64,000 nucleotides of DNA from Verrucomicrobiota bacterium (GTDB taxonomy: Bacteria; Verrucomicrobiota; Verrucomicrobiia; Verrucomicrobiales; DEV007): NCBI GenBank assembly GCA_020630975.1, contig JAHDID010000022.1, forward strand, positions 1 to 64,000. The letters are read 5' to 3'. The position numbers were made by a program, and so were the translations under genes. Below the pieces are notes generated by a model, which was not told where the DNA came from, did no database searches, and saw only the letters and a program-made list of their open reading frames with translations. Shown here one piece after another: positions 1 to 8,117 of this stretch (positions are counted from its first letter, which is position 1; every line of letters starts with the position of its first letter).

Positions 1-63
1 ACCCAGTTTGACTCGCTAAAAGCCGCCATCGTCGCCGACATGCAGCAGCGACTGGCGAGCTGA
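1..63 (+). CDS. C-terminal tail of an unrecognised protein (partial)
   Basis: An open frame enters from the left edge and ends at a TGA at 61-63, encoding 20 residues that finish DMQQRLAS. The tail is compatible with an amphipathic helix. It is too short to assign a family. The following 139 bases up to the methyltransferase start are AT-richer and I see no gene in them. Confidence 0.4.
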   Translation, partial: TQFDSLKAAIVADMQQRLAS

Positions 64-202
64 TAAAAACAATGAAAAAATAGGTTTATAATTTTCCAAA
101 CCGAGCTCTTTTGAACAGACTTTTAGAGTCAATAGGAGCTAGGACTGGACAGCCTAATGCTCTGAGGGTGAATTCCATATTTTCAAATTTTGCCTCACGT
201 CA

Positions 203-1192
203 ATGACCCATCAATCTCAATTATTCCCTGATCTAAGAGACCACAAAAACGAGGAATTGTCCTCCATAGAGGTTTGTGCTGGTGCAGGTGGACAGGCTCT
301 TGGCTTAGAACAGGCAGGCTTTCAACACCATTTCACTGTAGACAACGATCCGCACTGCTACAACACCCTCTTCCACAATCGTCCCAAATGGAATCCCATC
401 TGTGGGAGCCTTGAGGACATCTCACCATCAAAGTTTAAGGGCATAGACCTTTTTGCTGGAGGTCTACCTTGCCCGCCTTTCTCCAAAGCAGGCAAACAGC
501 TCGGTGCCGACGATGAGAGAAATCTTTTCCCTGTCGCCGAATCACTGATCGATCAAATAGATCCCAAAGCAGTCATGATCGAAAACGTCCGCGGTATTCT
601 CGATCCCAAATTCATCGATTTCCGTAGCAGCTTTCAACTAGCTCTAGAGAAAATGGGATATCTCGTTCAATGGCAGTTACTACGCGCCTCCGATTATGGC
701 GTCCCACAGCTTCGCCCTCGAGTGATCTTAGTCGCCCTAAAGAGTAGCCATTTCTCTTATTTTCGCTGGCCTACACCAAAACCCGATAAAACACCTACTG
801 TGGGCGAAGCACTACAAAAAATGATGGCCGAACGTGGATGGGCAGGTGCTTCCAAATGGGCTGAAAACGCCGATCAGATAGCCCCTACCATAGTAGGAGG
901 CTCAAAAAAACACGGAGGCCCAGATCTAGGCCCCACCCGCGCAAAGCGCGAATGGGAAAAACTCGGCGTAAACGGCCACACTCTCGCAGCAGAAGCGCCA
1001 GACCCTGACTTTGTCGGTAATCCCCGCCTAACCGTTGCCATGGCAGCTCGTATTCAAGGCTTTCCTAAAAGCTGGGAATTCACTGGAGCCAAAACCCACG
1101 CCTACCGCCAAGTCGGAAATGCTTTCCCGCCACCTGTTGCCAAAGCAGTCGGCAAGCAAATCGCACTAGCTCTTAAAAAGAGTTATAAATAA
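203..1192 (+). CDS. DNA (cytosine-5) methyltransferase of a type II restriction-modification system
   Basis: 329 aa, a normal length for a compact C5 methylase. It transfers a methyl group from S-adenosylmethionine to C5 of cytosine in a specific DNA site, protecting it from the companion endonuclease. Visible motifs in order: motif I EVCAGAGG (about residues 23-30), motif IV with catalytic Cys90 in LPCPPFS, motif VI ENV (127-129), motif VIII QLRPR (169-173) and motif X GNAFPPP near the C-terminus. The short variable region between VIII and X should carry target recognition. The endonuclease gene starts 43 bp downstream on the same strand. Both genes look AT-richer than most of the window, which suggests acquisition by transfer. 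By association the target is probably GCCGGC or close to it; that is inference. Confidence 0.93.
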   Translation: MTHQSQLFPDLRDHKNEELSSIEVCAGAGGQALGLEQAGFQHHFTVDNDPHCYNTLFHNRPKWNPICGSLEDISPSKFKGIDLFAGGLPCPPFSKAGKQLGADDERNLFPVAESLIDQIDPKAVMIENVRGILDPKFIDFRSSFQLALEKMGYLVQWQLLRASDYGVPQLRPRVILVALKSSHFSYFRWPTPKPDKTPTVGEALQKMMAERGWAGASKWAENADQIAPTIVGGSKKHGGPDLGPTRAKREWEKLGVNGHTLAAEAPDPDFVGNPRLTVAMAARIQGFPKSWEFTGAKTHAYRQVGNAFPPPVAKAVGKQIALALKKSYK

Positions 1193-1235
1193 TTTACGAC
1201 CTAAGCATTTAGGAAAATTCCAGCAATCAACATTC

Positions 1236-2099
1236 ATGCCTAGCGCGCTAGCTAATGATCGAAAGGCTTTCCACACAGAAGTCTTCGCCCAATTTCTAAC
1301 GGTCGATTGCAAAGGCGTTCCTAGCTTCGCAGACAGCAGTAATCGAGCCAGCGTCGAAATCGCCAAAAGTATTGTCTCGGCGATAGGAATCACTCCAAGA
1401 GTCACTGAAAAGAAACCTTCAGGCCAGACCACCGGCAACCTGTTCGAAGTAGCCACCAAAAACTACATCGAAAGAGCCTTCGCCAAGCTAGCCCACCTTC
1501 GCCCAGGCAACTGGCAGGTTGAAAAAATCTCCACTAGTAGCGGCCCTGCCATAGCTGAATACGAGCAATACTCCCACTTGCTCCAACTCAGCCAACTAGC
1601 CAAAGAAAATGAAATACTAAAGTCGGCTCTAGGCACAGACTACACCATCGTCCCTGATGTAGTAATACTGCGACTTCCCGAAGAAGACGAGGTGATCAAT
1701 CAGAACAAAACTTTAGTCAGCAAGACCATTGCGACTCACACCAGTCTTCGCAAAACCAACAATCCCCTCCCCATCCTACACGCCAGCCTTTCCTGCAAAT
1801 GGACTATCCGTAGCGACCGCAGCCAAAATGCCCGCTCCGAAGCCCTAAACCTAATTCGCAACCGTAAGGGCCGAACCCCACACATCTGCGTTATAACCGC
1901 CGAACCTACCCCGAGCCGCCTAGCCTCTATAGCCCTAGGAACTGGCGATCTAGACTGCGTCTACCACTTCGCCCTAAACGAACTCTACACAGCTGTAGAA
2001 TCCTTCGACAACTGCGAAGCACTCTCCATGCTAAACACCTTGATCGACGGCAAACGCCTTAAAGATATCTCTGACTTACCACTAGATCTTGCTGTGTAA
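1236..2099 (+). CDS. NgoMIV-family type II restriction endonuclease
   Basis: 287 aa, essentially the length of NgoMIV (286 aa). From memory, the active-site residues of NgoMIV are E70, D140, K187 and E201. Here E71, D141 (in VPDVV), S186-C187-K188 (in SLSCKW) and E202 (in NARSEAL) sit at the same spacing shifted by one. The SCKWTIRSDRSQNAR block is characteristic of the family. NgoMIV cuts GCCGGC as a tetramer. That this protein shares the site is inferred from similarity only. The gene follows the methylase and presumably shares its transcript. Its stop codon lies 8 bp before the first copy of a dispersed direct-repeat pair at 2108. Confidence 0.88.
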   Translation: MPSALANDRKAFHTEVFAQFLTVDCKGVPSFADSSNRASVEIAKSIVSAIGITPRVTEKKPSGQTTGNLFEVATKNYIERAFAKLAHLRPGNWQVEKISTSSGPAIAEYEQYSHLLQLSQLAKENEILKSALGTDYTIVPDVVILRLPEEDEVINQNKTLVSKTIATHTSLRKTNNPLPILHASLSCKWTIRSDRSQNARSEALNLIRNRKGRTPHICVITAEPTPSRLASIALGTGDLDCVYHFALNELYTAVESFDNCEALSMLNTLIDGKRLKDISDLPLDLAV

Positions 2100-2107
2100 C
2101 TCAGGAC

Positions 2108-2143
2108 TGTACCCTATTGAATAAAAATTGTACCCTATTGAAT
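2108..2143 (+). repeat. Direct-repeat pair, locus 1 of 3 (15-bp unit, 21-bp period)
   Basis: Two copies of TGTACCCTATTGAAT at 2108-2122 and 2129-2143. The same pair with the same 21-bp period occurs at 32608-32643 and, inverted, at 60195-60231. Here it sits between the endonuclease stop and lnt, and the second unit contains the TTG that opens the lnt reading frame. No transposase is nearby. Confidence 0.9.
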
Positions 2144-3885
2144 CGTTGAAACCAGCTCTCCTCTCGATCCTCAGCGGAGTACTTTTGGCACTGGCCTTCC
2201 CTCCTTGGGGGCTAGATGTTTTGGTATGGGTGTGGAGCTGGCCCTTGTTGATCGCATTGTGGTTCACTGGCCAGCAGGACGGGTCTCGCAAGCAGCGCAT
2301 CAAACGCGGCTTCTGGCTGGGCTACCTGTGTGGATTCGTGTTTTTCGCGATGAACACGCACTGGATCTTTCACACCGGCAAAGTCGTCGGTATGTGGATC
2401 GCCGGAGTCGGTGCAGTCGTGGGCATGGGTCTGTACCTCGGTCTCTACTTCGGACTTTTTGGCATTTTTTCAGCCACGGCGGGGCGGCTCCAGCTCCCAC
2501 CAGTGACCCAGTGGCAGTCCAAAGGAGAATCATCGTTGCTCGACCCCAAATTTATCAGCGATCTCTTCGGCCACTCGTGGACCGTGATCCGCGTCGCTTT
2601 TCTCAATGGAGCCTGCTGGTGCGGGCTCGAGTGGCTGCGCAGCGTCGCCTTCACCGGCTACAGCTGGAATACTCTAGGCGTCGCATTGGTCGAACGCCTG
2701 ATGCTCGTCCAGTTCGCCGATACCATCGGCCAGCTAGGCTACGGCTTTATCATCATGTTCTGCGGGGTCGTAGGGTTGGCCACTGTGTTTCGTTTTGCCA
2801 AAGAGATCAGACACCACCAAGCGATGCGACCTCACCTCGATTTCGCCGCTGCGATAGCGATCGTGATCGGCATCTTTTTGTATGGTTTCGACAAAGTCGT
2901 CGAGCGGCCGGAGGAAACCGTCGACCTCAAAGTGCGCCTCATCCAAATGCGCACCTCGATCAATGATAAATACTCCTCTGACCAAGCGGTGCTACGCGGC
3001 ATCATCGACGACTATCGGGAGAGCACTCGACTGTGGGTAGACCATGGTGATTACGATCTGGTCATGTGGCCGGAGACCGCTATCCCAGCAGTATTTAGCC
3101 GGCAAGACACTGCTGATTACTTCAATAACGATATCCTAAAAGGCGACGACTTCTACCTGCTCACTGGCATCGAGGAAAACGACATCAACGGCGGCATCTA
3201 CAATACCATCACCCTAATGAAGGGCCACACCGACAGCCACCAGATGTACACCAAAATGCATCTCGTACCATTCGGTGAGTACGTGCCGGGCCGCGACTGG
3301 CCGATCCCGATCTTCGATTGGATCTTTGGCAAGGTGATCGGCTACGACTTCACTCCCGGCACCTCCTATGACAATCTCTACATCGAGAAAGCTGGGCAAA
3401 AAATCGGCCTCATGCCCCTGATCTGCTTTGAGGATACCGTAGCTCGGCATGCCCGAAAATTCGTGCTCGAGGGCCAGCCCCAATTCCTCGCCAACGTCAC
3501 CAACGACGCTTGGTTTTACGACAGTGCTGCGCGCGATCAGCACTTCGCCAATGCGAGATTCCGCTGCATCGAGCTGCGCCGTCCCATGGTCCGAGCGGCC
3601 AATACCGGTGTGAGTGGCTTCGTCGATGAGACCGGCAATATCTACGACCGCGACTCACCAGAAACCGAACCACGGCGCCGTATCATCGAGGATCTCGTGA
3701 CTGGTGACACCTACATTGAGGGCAGCACGGTGGAGACGCTGAAAGTCGATCTCTCGCCACCCACTAGCGTCTACTCACGCATCGGTGATGCCTTTTCCAT
3801 CACCATGGCAGCGATCGCCCTAGCCGTTTGGTTGGGCTGGTTTTTCCTGATTAGTCGGATCAAAAGCGACGAATCACTGAAATGA
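2128..3885 (+). CDS. lnt: Apolipoprotein N-acyltransferase
   Basis: 585 aa inner-membrane enzyme that adds the third acyl chain to the N-terminal diacylglyceryl-cysteine of lipoproteins. The N-terminal half holds several hydrophobic segments, roughly residues 9-45, 62-80, 88-115, 155-225 and 238-254. The C-terminal half is a carbon-nitrogen hydrolase domain with the expected Glu-Lys-Cys triad: E316 in WPETAIP, K376 in TKMHLVPFGEYVP and C433 in LICFED. A final hydrophobic helix lies near residue 560. The start is uncertain. The first in-frame candidate is a TTG at 2128 inside the dispersed repeat; a second TTG at 2146 would give a protein six residues shorter and outside the repeat unit. No ATG precedes the first membrane segment. 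Confidence 0.93.
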   Translation: MYPIESLKPALLSILSGVLLALAFPPWGLDVLVWVWSWPLLIALWFTGQQDGSRKQRIKRGFWLGYLCGFVFFAMNTHWIFHTGKVVGMWIAGVGAVVGMGLYLGLYFGLFGIFSATAGRLQLPPVTQWQSKGESSLLDPKFISDLFGHSWTVIRVAFLNGACWCGLEWLRSVAFTGYSWNTLGVALVERLMLVQFADTIGQLGYGFIIMFCGVVGLATVFRFAKEIRHHQAMRPHLDFAAAIAIVIGIFLYGFDKVVERPEETVDLKVRLIQMRTSINDKYSSDQAVLRGIIDDYRESTRLWVDHGDYDLVMWPETAIPAVFSRQDTADYFNNDILKGDDFYLLTGIEENDINGGIYNTITLMKGHTDSHQMYTKMHLVPFGEYVPGRDWPIPIFDWIFGKVIGYDFTPGTSYDNLYIEKAGQKIGLMPLICFEDTVARHARKFVLEGQPQFLANVTNDAWFYDSAARDQHFANARFRCIELRRPMVRAANTGVSGFVDETGNIYDRDSPETEPRRRIIEDLVTGDTYIEGSTVETLKVDLSPPTSVYSRIGDAFSITMAAIALAVWLGWFFLISRIKSDESLK

Positions 3886-3996
3886 GTAAAAATTTTTGTC
3901 TCTTTTGTGACTGTATGTGGTAGCCTAACGCTCTCATAAAAGACCCGAGGAGTAGCCTGCATCCTTCCCTACACGACTCTTCACTCTCAACAATTT

Positions 3997-6522
3997 ATGA
4001 AGGTGGTATCAGCAGCAAAGGCAAAATGTAGCGGCGTGGTACAGGCGGTAGTCTGTGTCTCTTGCTTAGGTGCCGCCGGCACATCCGACTACATCCTCCG
4101 CCACGAGGTAAAGGGCAAAGCCCGGCGCGCGCTAGTAGCTGCCGATTACCAGCTAGGCGCGGGAGGCATCATCCGCGCCATTCAGGAGGACAACCTCGAG
4201 CTGTTTAAGGAATTCGACACGGCCAAAATCTCTTATGCTAAGCCTGACTCCAATGGCGTGACACCGCTCCACTACGCTGTCGCCTCTCAGAAAGCAGAAG
4301 CGATCGACGAACTCTTGGAGGACCAGAAGCGTCCAGAGGATCAGAAACGTCGCAAGCAGGTTGCCCGGACTATCAATAAAGCTTCTACCAGCGGTAAGTC
4401 CGCTTTCAAACACGCTCTGGAGCAGCGCGACTACGACCTAGCGGATCGCCTGCTAGATCTCGGAGCCGATATCAATCTAGAAAGAGAGCCGGGCCAGCCC
4501 TGGCTGGTCCACGCGATCGAGAGCGAACAGCCAGAGCTGCAGACCTTTTTGATCGATCGGGGGATCGATGTGAACGCTAAAGGTACACAGCCTCACCCTC
4601 CCCTAGCCATGGCCGCCGCGCGCAACGATCTGCCGCTCATGGAGAGCCTCACCTCCAAAGGAGCCGACATATCCATCAATGGCACCAAAGGCAAAACACT
4701 CCTACTAGAGGCCATCTTTGCCGACCAACGCGAGGAGATCGCCTTCCTCCTCGAAAAAGGTGTGGATACCAATGCCAAAGGCAGCCACGACCACCCACCC
4801 CTAGCAGTAGCAGCGGCCAATGATGATCTGCCCCTGATGACCGATCTACAGGCACACGGTGCCGAAGTCGAGATCACCGGTGCCACCGGCGAGCCACTCA
4901 TGCACGAGGCGCTACTCGCCAATCAATACGACGAGGTCGCTTTCCTGCTCGACAAAGGGGCCAATCCAGACACCTCGGCTGACTCTCTGCTCACTGCTCT
5001 CGAGCGCGAAGACGGCTTTCTCCTCGAGCAATTGATCTCTCACGGAGCGAAACTCGATCGAACAGGCCGGTCTGGCGATCACCTGCTGTTCGAAGCTTAC
5101 GACCGCGGCGATATCGACTGGCTCATGCAGCTCGTCGACTCTGGTATCTCAGCCGATCTACCAGACAAGGACGGCCAGACACTCTTCGCTAAGGCGGCTC
5201 AAAACGGAGAGTACGACCTGCTCGACTTCGTCATAGCCAAAGGTGCGGACGTGAACCAAAACGTGACCGATGAACAATCCGCTACTGAGCACGCCGTAGC
5301 ACACGGGGACCTAGCCCTACTCCGTACCATGGCTCAGGCTGGTGCTCACATCGATTTTGCCAACCTCGCGCAAACCGCCTACCAGCGCCGCGATCACCCC
5401 ACCCTGAATCTCCTACTAAATGGAGGTATGCCACCAGAAGTGAAGCTACCTGCATCCGGCAAGCGCCTCTTCGACCTAGCCATGGAGGACCGCTCCATCG
5501 ATACCGCTCGCAGCCTGCTGCGCAAAGGAGCCGACATCAAAGGCAACTTCTGGACAGCCCTGCAAAATGGCATGGAAGACATCGTGGTGCTGTTTCTCAA
5601 AGAAGGCGAAGATCCCACACAGCGCGGCCCCAACGATGAGACACCTCTCGAGTACGCCCTCAATCAAGAGATGTACTCCCTGGTGAAACCCCTCCTCGAT
5701 GCTGGCGCCCACGCCAGCGCCACAACCGATAGCAATGAAACATGGCTGGCCAAATCGATCCGTACAGGAGATTCAAAAATCGCCATGGCCCTACTCAATG
5801 CGCGCGCGGATCTAGGAGACGAGCGCACCATCGATGGCCACTCGATGCTCGGCTGGGCTATCGCCAATGAGATGTCCGATGTCGCACTCGCCCTGATCAA
5901 AGCCGGGGCCGATGTGAACATCATCGAACCCGACAAAGCCAGCTCAGAGCTAATCAAGAAATTCAGCGACAGCTCAAAATTCACCTACTACCTGAAAGTC
6001 GACCGCAAGATCCGTCCTGTCATGATGGCCGCGGCCAAGCGCAACCACGTGGTCGCACGAGCGATGATCAACGCCGGCTGCCGCAATTACCCCTCGGCCA
6101 GATCCCTCTACCCAGTGGCCATCGGTGCCTGGACTGCCGACGTCCGCATGATGCAGATCCTCTTCAACCGCAACCCCGACTACCAGCCTCGGAAACTCGA
6201 AGTCAATCTATCCAGCCAGCGCGTAAAGCTCTACCAAAACGGCAAACTCATTCACTCCTCCGTCTGCTCGACTGGCAAGCGAGGCTACGCCACCAAGACC
6301 GGTTCATTCGTGATCACTCAGAAAAATCGCCACCACGTGTCGAACCTCTACGATGCCGAGATGCCCTATTTCATGCGTCTCAGCTGCGACGACTTTGGCT
6401 TCCACACCGGTGTCTGCCCAGGCTACCCCGCCTCCCACGGCTGCATCCGCCTGCCCAACTCCACCGCCGCCAAGTTTTTCAATATCTGCTCACTCGGCGA
6501 TCTGGTCGTGATCCGTTATTAG
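3997..6522 (+). CDS. Ankyrin-repeat protein with C-terminal L,D-transpeptidase (YkuD) domain
   Basis: 841 aa. A hydrophobic N-terminal segment (about residues 12-30) suggests export or membrane anchoring. Residues 60-720 are a long array of ankyrin-type units, with recurrent phrases such as LLEKGVDTNAKG and LLDLGADINLE. Two neighbouring stretches around residues 190-320 are so similar (HPPLAMAAARNDLPLM, then HPPLAVAAANDDLPLM) that a two-unit block was duplicated fairly recently. Residues 732-841 form a YkuD domain with the catalytic signature SHGCIRL (Cys816) and an upstream His in FGFHTG. YkuD domains cross-link peptidoglycan stem peptides or attach proteins to them. The ankyrin region could position the catalyst on a partner protein. 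The substrate and the partner are unknown. Confidence 0.88.
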   Translation: MKVVSAAKAKCSGVVQAVVCVSCLGAAGTSDYILRHEVKGKARRALVAADYQLGAGGIIRAIQEDNLELFKEFDTAKISYAKPDSNGVTPLHYAVASQKAEAIDELLEDQKRPEDQKRRKQVARTINKASTSGKSAFKHALEQRDYDLADRLLDLGADINLEREPGQPWLVHAIESEQPELQTFLIDRGIDVNAKGTQPHPPLAMAAARNDLPLMESLTSKGADISINGTKGKTLLLEAIFADQREEIAFLLEKGVDTNAKGSHDHPPLAVAAANDDLPLMTDLQAHGAEVEITGATGEPLMHEALLANQYDEVAFLLDKGANPDTSADSLLTALEREDGFLLEQLISHGAKLDRTGRSGDHLLFEAYDRGDIDWLMQLVDSGISADLPDKDGQTLFAKAAQNGEYDLLDFVIAKGADVNQNVTDEQSATEHAVAHGDLALLRTMAQAGAHIDFANLAQTAYQRRDHPTLNLLLNGGMPPEVKLPASGKRLFDLAMEDRSIDTARSLLRKGADIKGNFWTALQNGMEDIVVLFLKEGEDPTQRGPNDETPLEYALNQEMYSLVKPLLDAGAHASATTDSNETWLAKSIRTGDSKIAMALLNARADLGDERTIDGHSMLGWAIANEMSDVALALIKAGADVNIIEPDKASSELIKKFSDSSKFTYYLKVDRKIRPVMMAAAKRNHVVARAMINAGCRNYPSARSLYPVAIGAWTADVRMMQILFNRNPDYQPRKLEVNLSSQRVKLYQNGKLIHSSVCSTGKRGYATKTGSFVITQKNRHHVSNLYDAEMPYFMRLSCDDFGFHTGVCPGYPASHGCIRLPNSTAAKFFNICSLGDLVVIRY

Positions 6523-6537
6523 CAGCAGTGAGAGCCA

Positions 6538-7101
6538 CTACCCTTTATGCTCGATCCCCCAGCTGTCTCGATACACTTCGAGCACCGATAGCAGCGGTGC
6601 TTTGTCTCCCGCGAATCTTTCGAGCAATAGCGCCCCTTGGACACTGGCTAGCAGTGCTAGGGCTTGCTGCTCGGGCTTAGCGATAGCGAGCTGGTCTAGG
6701 CGAAAGCCTAAGGTCGCTTGCCAGGCTTCGCAGGCTTTTTCGAGCTGCTCTTGGATCAGTTCACACACACTACTGGAGGAGAGAACCCCGATCAGGCAGT
6801 AGCTTTTGCCATTGTCGTAGAAAGCCGCTAGACCATTCAAAAAATCGGATACAGCCTGACCAGCTGACACGTCTGCAGCCAAAAACTCGAACACTTCTAT
6901 GACCAGACGATTCACTTTGTGGACGAGAGCCTCTGCGACCATCTCCTTTTTCCCACCAGGAAAGAAATGGTACAGACTACCCTTATCCAGCCCTGTGGCC
7001 TCGGAGAGCATAGCGAGCGAGACCCCGTCGTAATTGGTGACGGAGAAGAGATCGCAAAAGATCTCAATGAGCTCGGATTTCGACTTTTGGGCTGGCTTCA
7101 T
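6538..7101 (-). CDS. TetR-family transcriptional regulator
   Basis: 187 aa. Residues 8-55 form the usual TetR helix-turn-helix (ELIEIFCDLFSVTNYDGVSLAMLSEATGLDKGSLYHFF matches the pattern over its length). The remainder is a helical ligand-binding and dimerisation domain resembling the YxaF/LmrA subgroup. The gene lies downstream of and codirectional with a small monooxygenase gene, separated by a strong hairpin at 7130-7174. The likely operator is the perfect 24-bp palindrome upstream of the monooxygenase at 7586-7609; this is inferred from position and symmetry. The 3' end converges on the ankyrin-YkuD gene with a 15-bp gap. The ligand is unknown. Confidence 0.88.
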   Translation of the reverse strand: MKPAQKSKSELIEIFCDLFSVTNYDGVSLAMLSEATGLDKGSLYHFFPGGKKEMVAEALVHKVNRLVIEVFEFLAADVSAGQAVSDFLNGLAAFYDNGKSYCLIGVLSSSSVCELIQEQLEKACEAWQATLGFRLDQLAIAKPEQQALALLASVQGALLLERFAGDKAPLLSVLEVYRDSWGIEHKG

Positions 7102-7129
7102 GATACCGGACAGACAGAAAACTAAAAAC

Positions 7130-7174
7130 CTGATGCGCTACTCACCACACTCTAGCAGGCGAGTAACGCATCAG
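7130..7174 (-). terminator. Intrinsic terminator between monooxygenase and TetR genes
   Basis: Arms 7130-7143 and 7161-7174 pair over 14 bp with one mismatch. On the minus strand the stem is followed by GGTTTTTAGTTTTC, a T-rich tract. It should stop most transcripts of the monooxygenase gene before tetR, so tetR either depends on read-through or has its own promoter. Confidence 0.75.
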
Positions 7175-7214
7175 ATAGGATAGCCAGTGATCTTAGTCCG
7201 ACACGCTAAGGATA

Positions 7215-7556
7215 CTAGGCTAGATTTGAAGAAAGAATGTCGCCATTGGCGATAGCTGCGAGCACCGCATCCCAGCCCCCCTCTACGAGATCCTCGGCAT
7301 TGTCGTGCAGCAGCTGGGCTACCTGACCTGCAAAGTGAGCCTCGCGCCCCTCCTCGCCATGAAAGGTATCGATGATACCGAAGTGCCCCCCGCCAAAGTC
7401 GACCGCATACCACTGGAGGGTCTGCGGCTCGGTGTCACGAATAACGGCTCCGGCTCCTGTCAGAGCACTCCTGAGAGCGTCTTCGGCGCCAGCCTTAGCC
7501 TTGATAGCGATAGAGGTGATGGTCTGTGGATTCTGTTGTGTGTTGTTGTTCATCAT
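7215..7556 (-). CDS. Antibiotic-biosynthesis-monooxygenase (ABM) domain protein
   Basis: 113 aa, the size of single-domain ABM/YgiN-like quinol monooxygenases. After a polar Asn/Gln-rich start, residues 13-100 show the ferredoxin-like pattern of this superfamily: a beta strand (ITSIAIKAKAG), a helix (AEDALRSALTGAGA), then strands containing LQWYAVDF and FGIIDTFHGEEGREAHFAG, followed by a helix. Such proteins oxidise small aromatic or quinone compounds without a cofactor, or act as stress-linked dimers. The gene sits directly behind a 24-bp palindrome and ahead of a TetR gene, so it is probably induced by the TetR ligand. Its substrate cannot be deduced. ATG occurs twice in succession at the start. 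Confidence 0.75.
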   Translation of the reverse strand: MMNNNTQQNPQTITSIAIKAKAGAEDALRSALTGAGAVIRDTEPQTLQWYAVDFGGGHFGIIDTFHGEEGREAHFAGQVAQLLHDNAEDLVEGGWDAVLAAIANGDILSSNLA

Positions 7557-7585
7557 ATTCCGTTCGTTTTTCTAACGATGAGACT

Positions 7586-7609
7586 ATTTTACCAAACGTT
7601 TGGTAAAAT
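7586..7609. promoter_or_regulatory. Perfect 24-bp palindrome, probable TetR operator
   Basis: ATTTTACCAAAC is followed immediately by its exact reverse complement, centred between 7597 and 7598. It lies 30 bp upstream of the ABM gene (minus strand) and about 105 bp upstream of ridA (plus strand). Length and symmetry fit a TetR dimer or dimer-pair site. The nearby TetR gene is the obvious candidate binder. Confidence 0.75.
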
Positions 7610-7715
7610 ACAAATTGTTTTGTGAATCTTTTTATAATTTCAAAGGCTCAGAGAGCCTGAGAGCCAGCTTCATTGATTCGCTTTACCAATGGCGAATTTC
7701 TGCGAATGTCCCCGC

Positions 7716-8099
7716 ATGTCTGAAGTATCACTTATCAATGCAGCTGGCGCTCCTGAGGCGATCGGTCCTTACTCACACATCGCCAAGATTGGTGGCATGT
7801 ATTTCTGCTCCGGTCAGATCCCTCTCGACCCAGAGACCATGGAGATCGTCGAAGGCGGAGTCGAGGCACAGACTCGCCAGGTGCTAGATAATATCTCAAA
7901 GCTGCTCGAAGAGCTAAAAGTGGAGAAAACTCAGGTCGGCAAAATCACCATCTTCCTCACCGATATGGCTGACTTCCCAGTCGTCAATCCGATCTACGCC
8001 GAGTTCTTTGGCGATCACAAACCGGCTCGCTCCACCATCGCTGTGGCGGCCCTGCCTCTCGGCTCACTGGTCGAGATCGAGTGCATCATCGGCGAGTAG
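7716..8099 (+). CDS. ridA: RidA-family 2-iminobutanoate/2-iminopropanoate deaminase
   Basis: 127 aa from the ATG at 7716, which gives the usual RidA N-terminus (MSEVSLINAAGAPEAIGPYS). An ATG nine codons upstream is open but adds residues not seen in the family. RidA hydrolyses reactive enamine/imine intermediates released by PLP enzymes such as threonine dehydratase. Visible family features are GPYSHIAKIGGMYFCSGQIPLDP at the start and the active-site Arg in ARSTIAVAALPLGSLVEIE near the end. It is the first gene of a tight run: hpt starts 18 bp downstream and moaD 29 bp after that. Confidence 0.93.
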   Translation: MSEVSLINAAGAPEAIGPYSHIAKIGGMYFCSGQIPLDPETMEIVEGGVEAQTRQVLDNISKLLEELKVEKTQVGKITIFLTDMADFPVVNPIYAEFFGDHKPARSTIAVAALPLGSLVEIECIIGE

Positions 8100-8117
8100 A
8101 TCGCAGCTTGTATTACC

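Noticed and set aside
203-2099. Avoidance of GCCGGC as proof of the restriction specificity
   Set aside because: Several GCCGGC sites are present in the window, so avoidance gives no support.
2205-2966. 253-aa overlapping frame within lnt
   Set aside because: Arg-rich translation typical of an off-frame reading of a GC-biased gene; Lnt active-site residues lie in the other frame.
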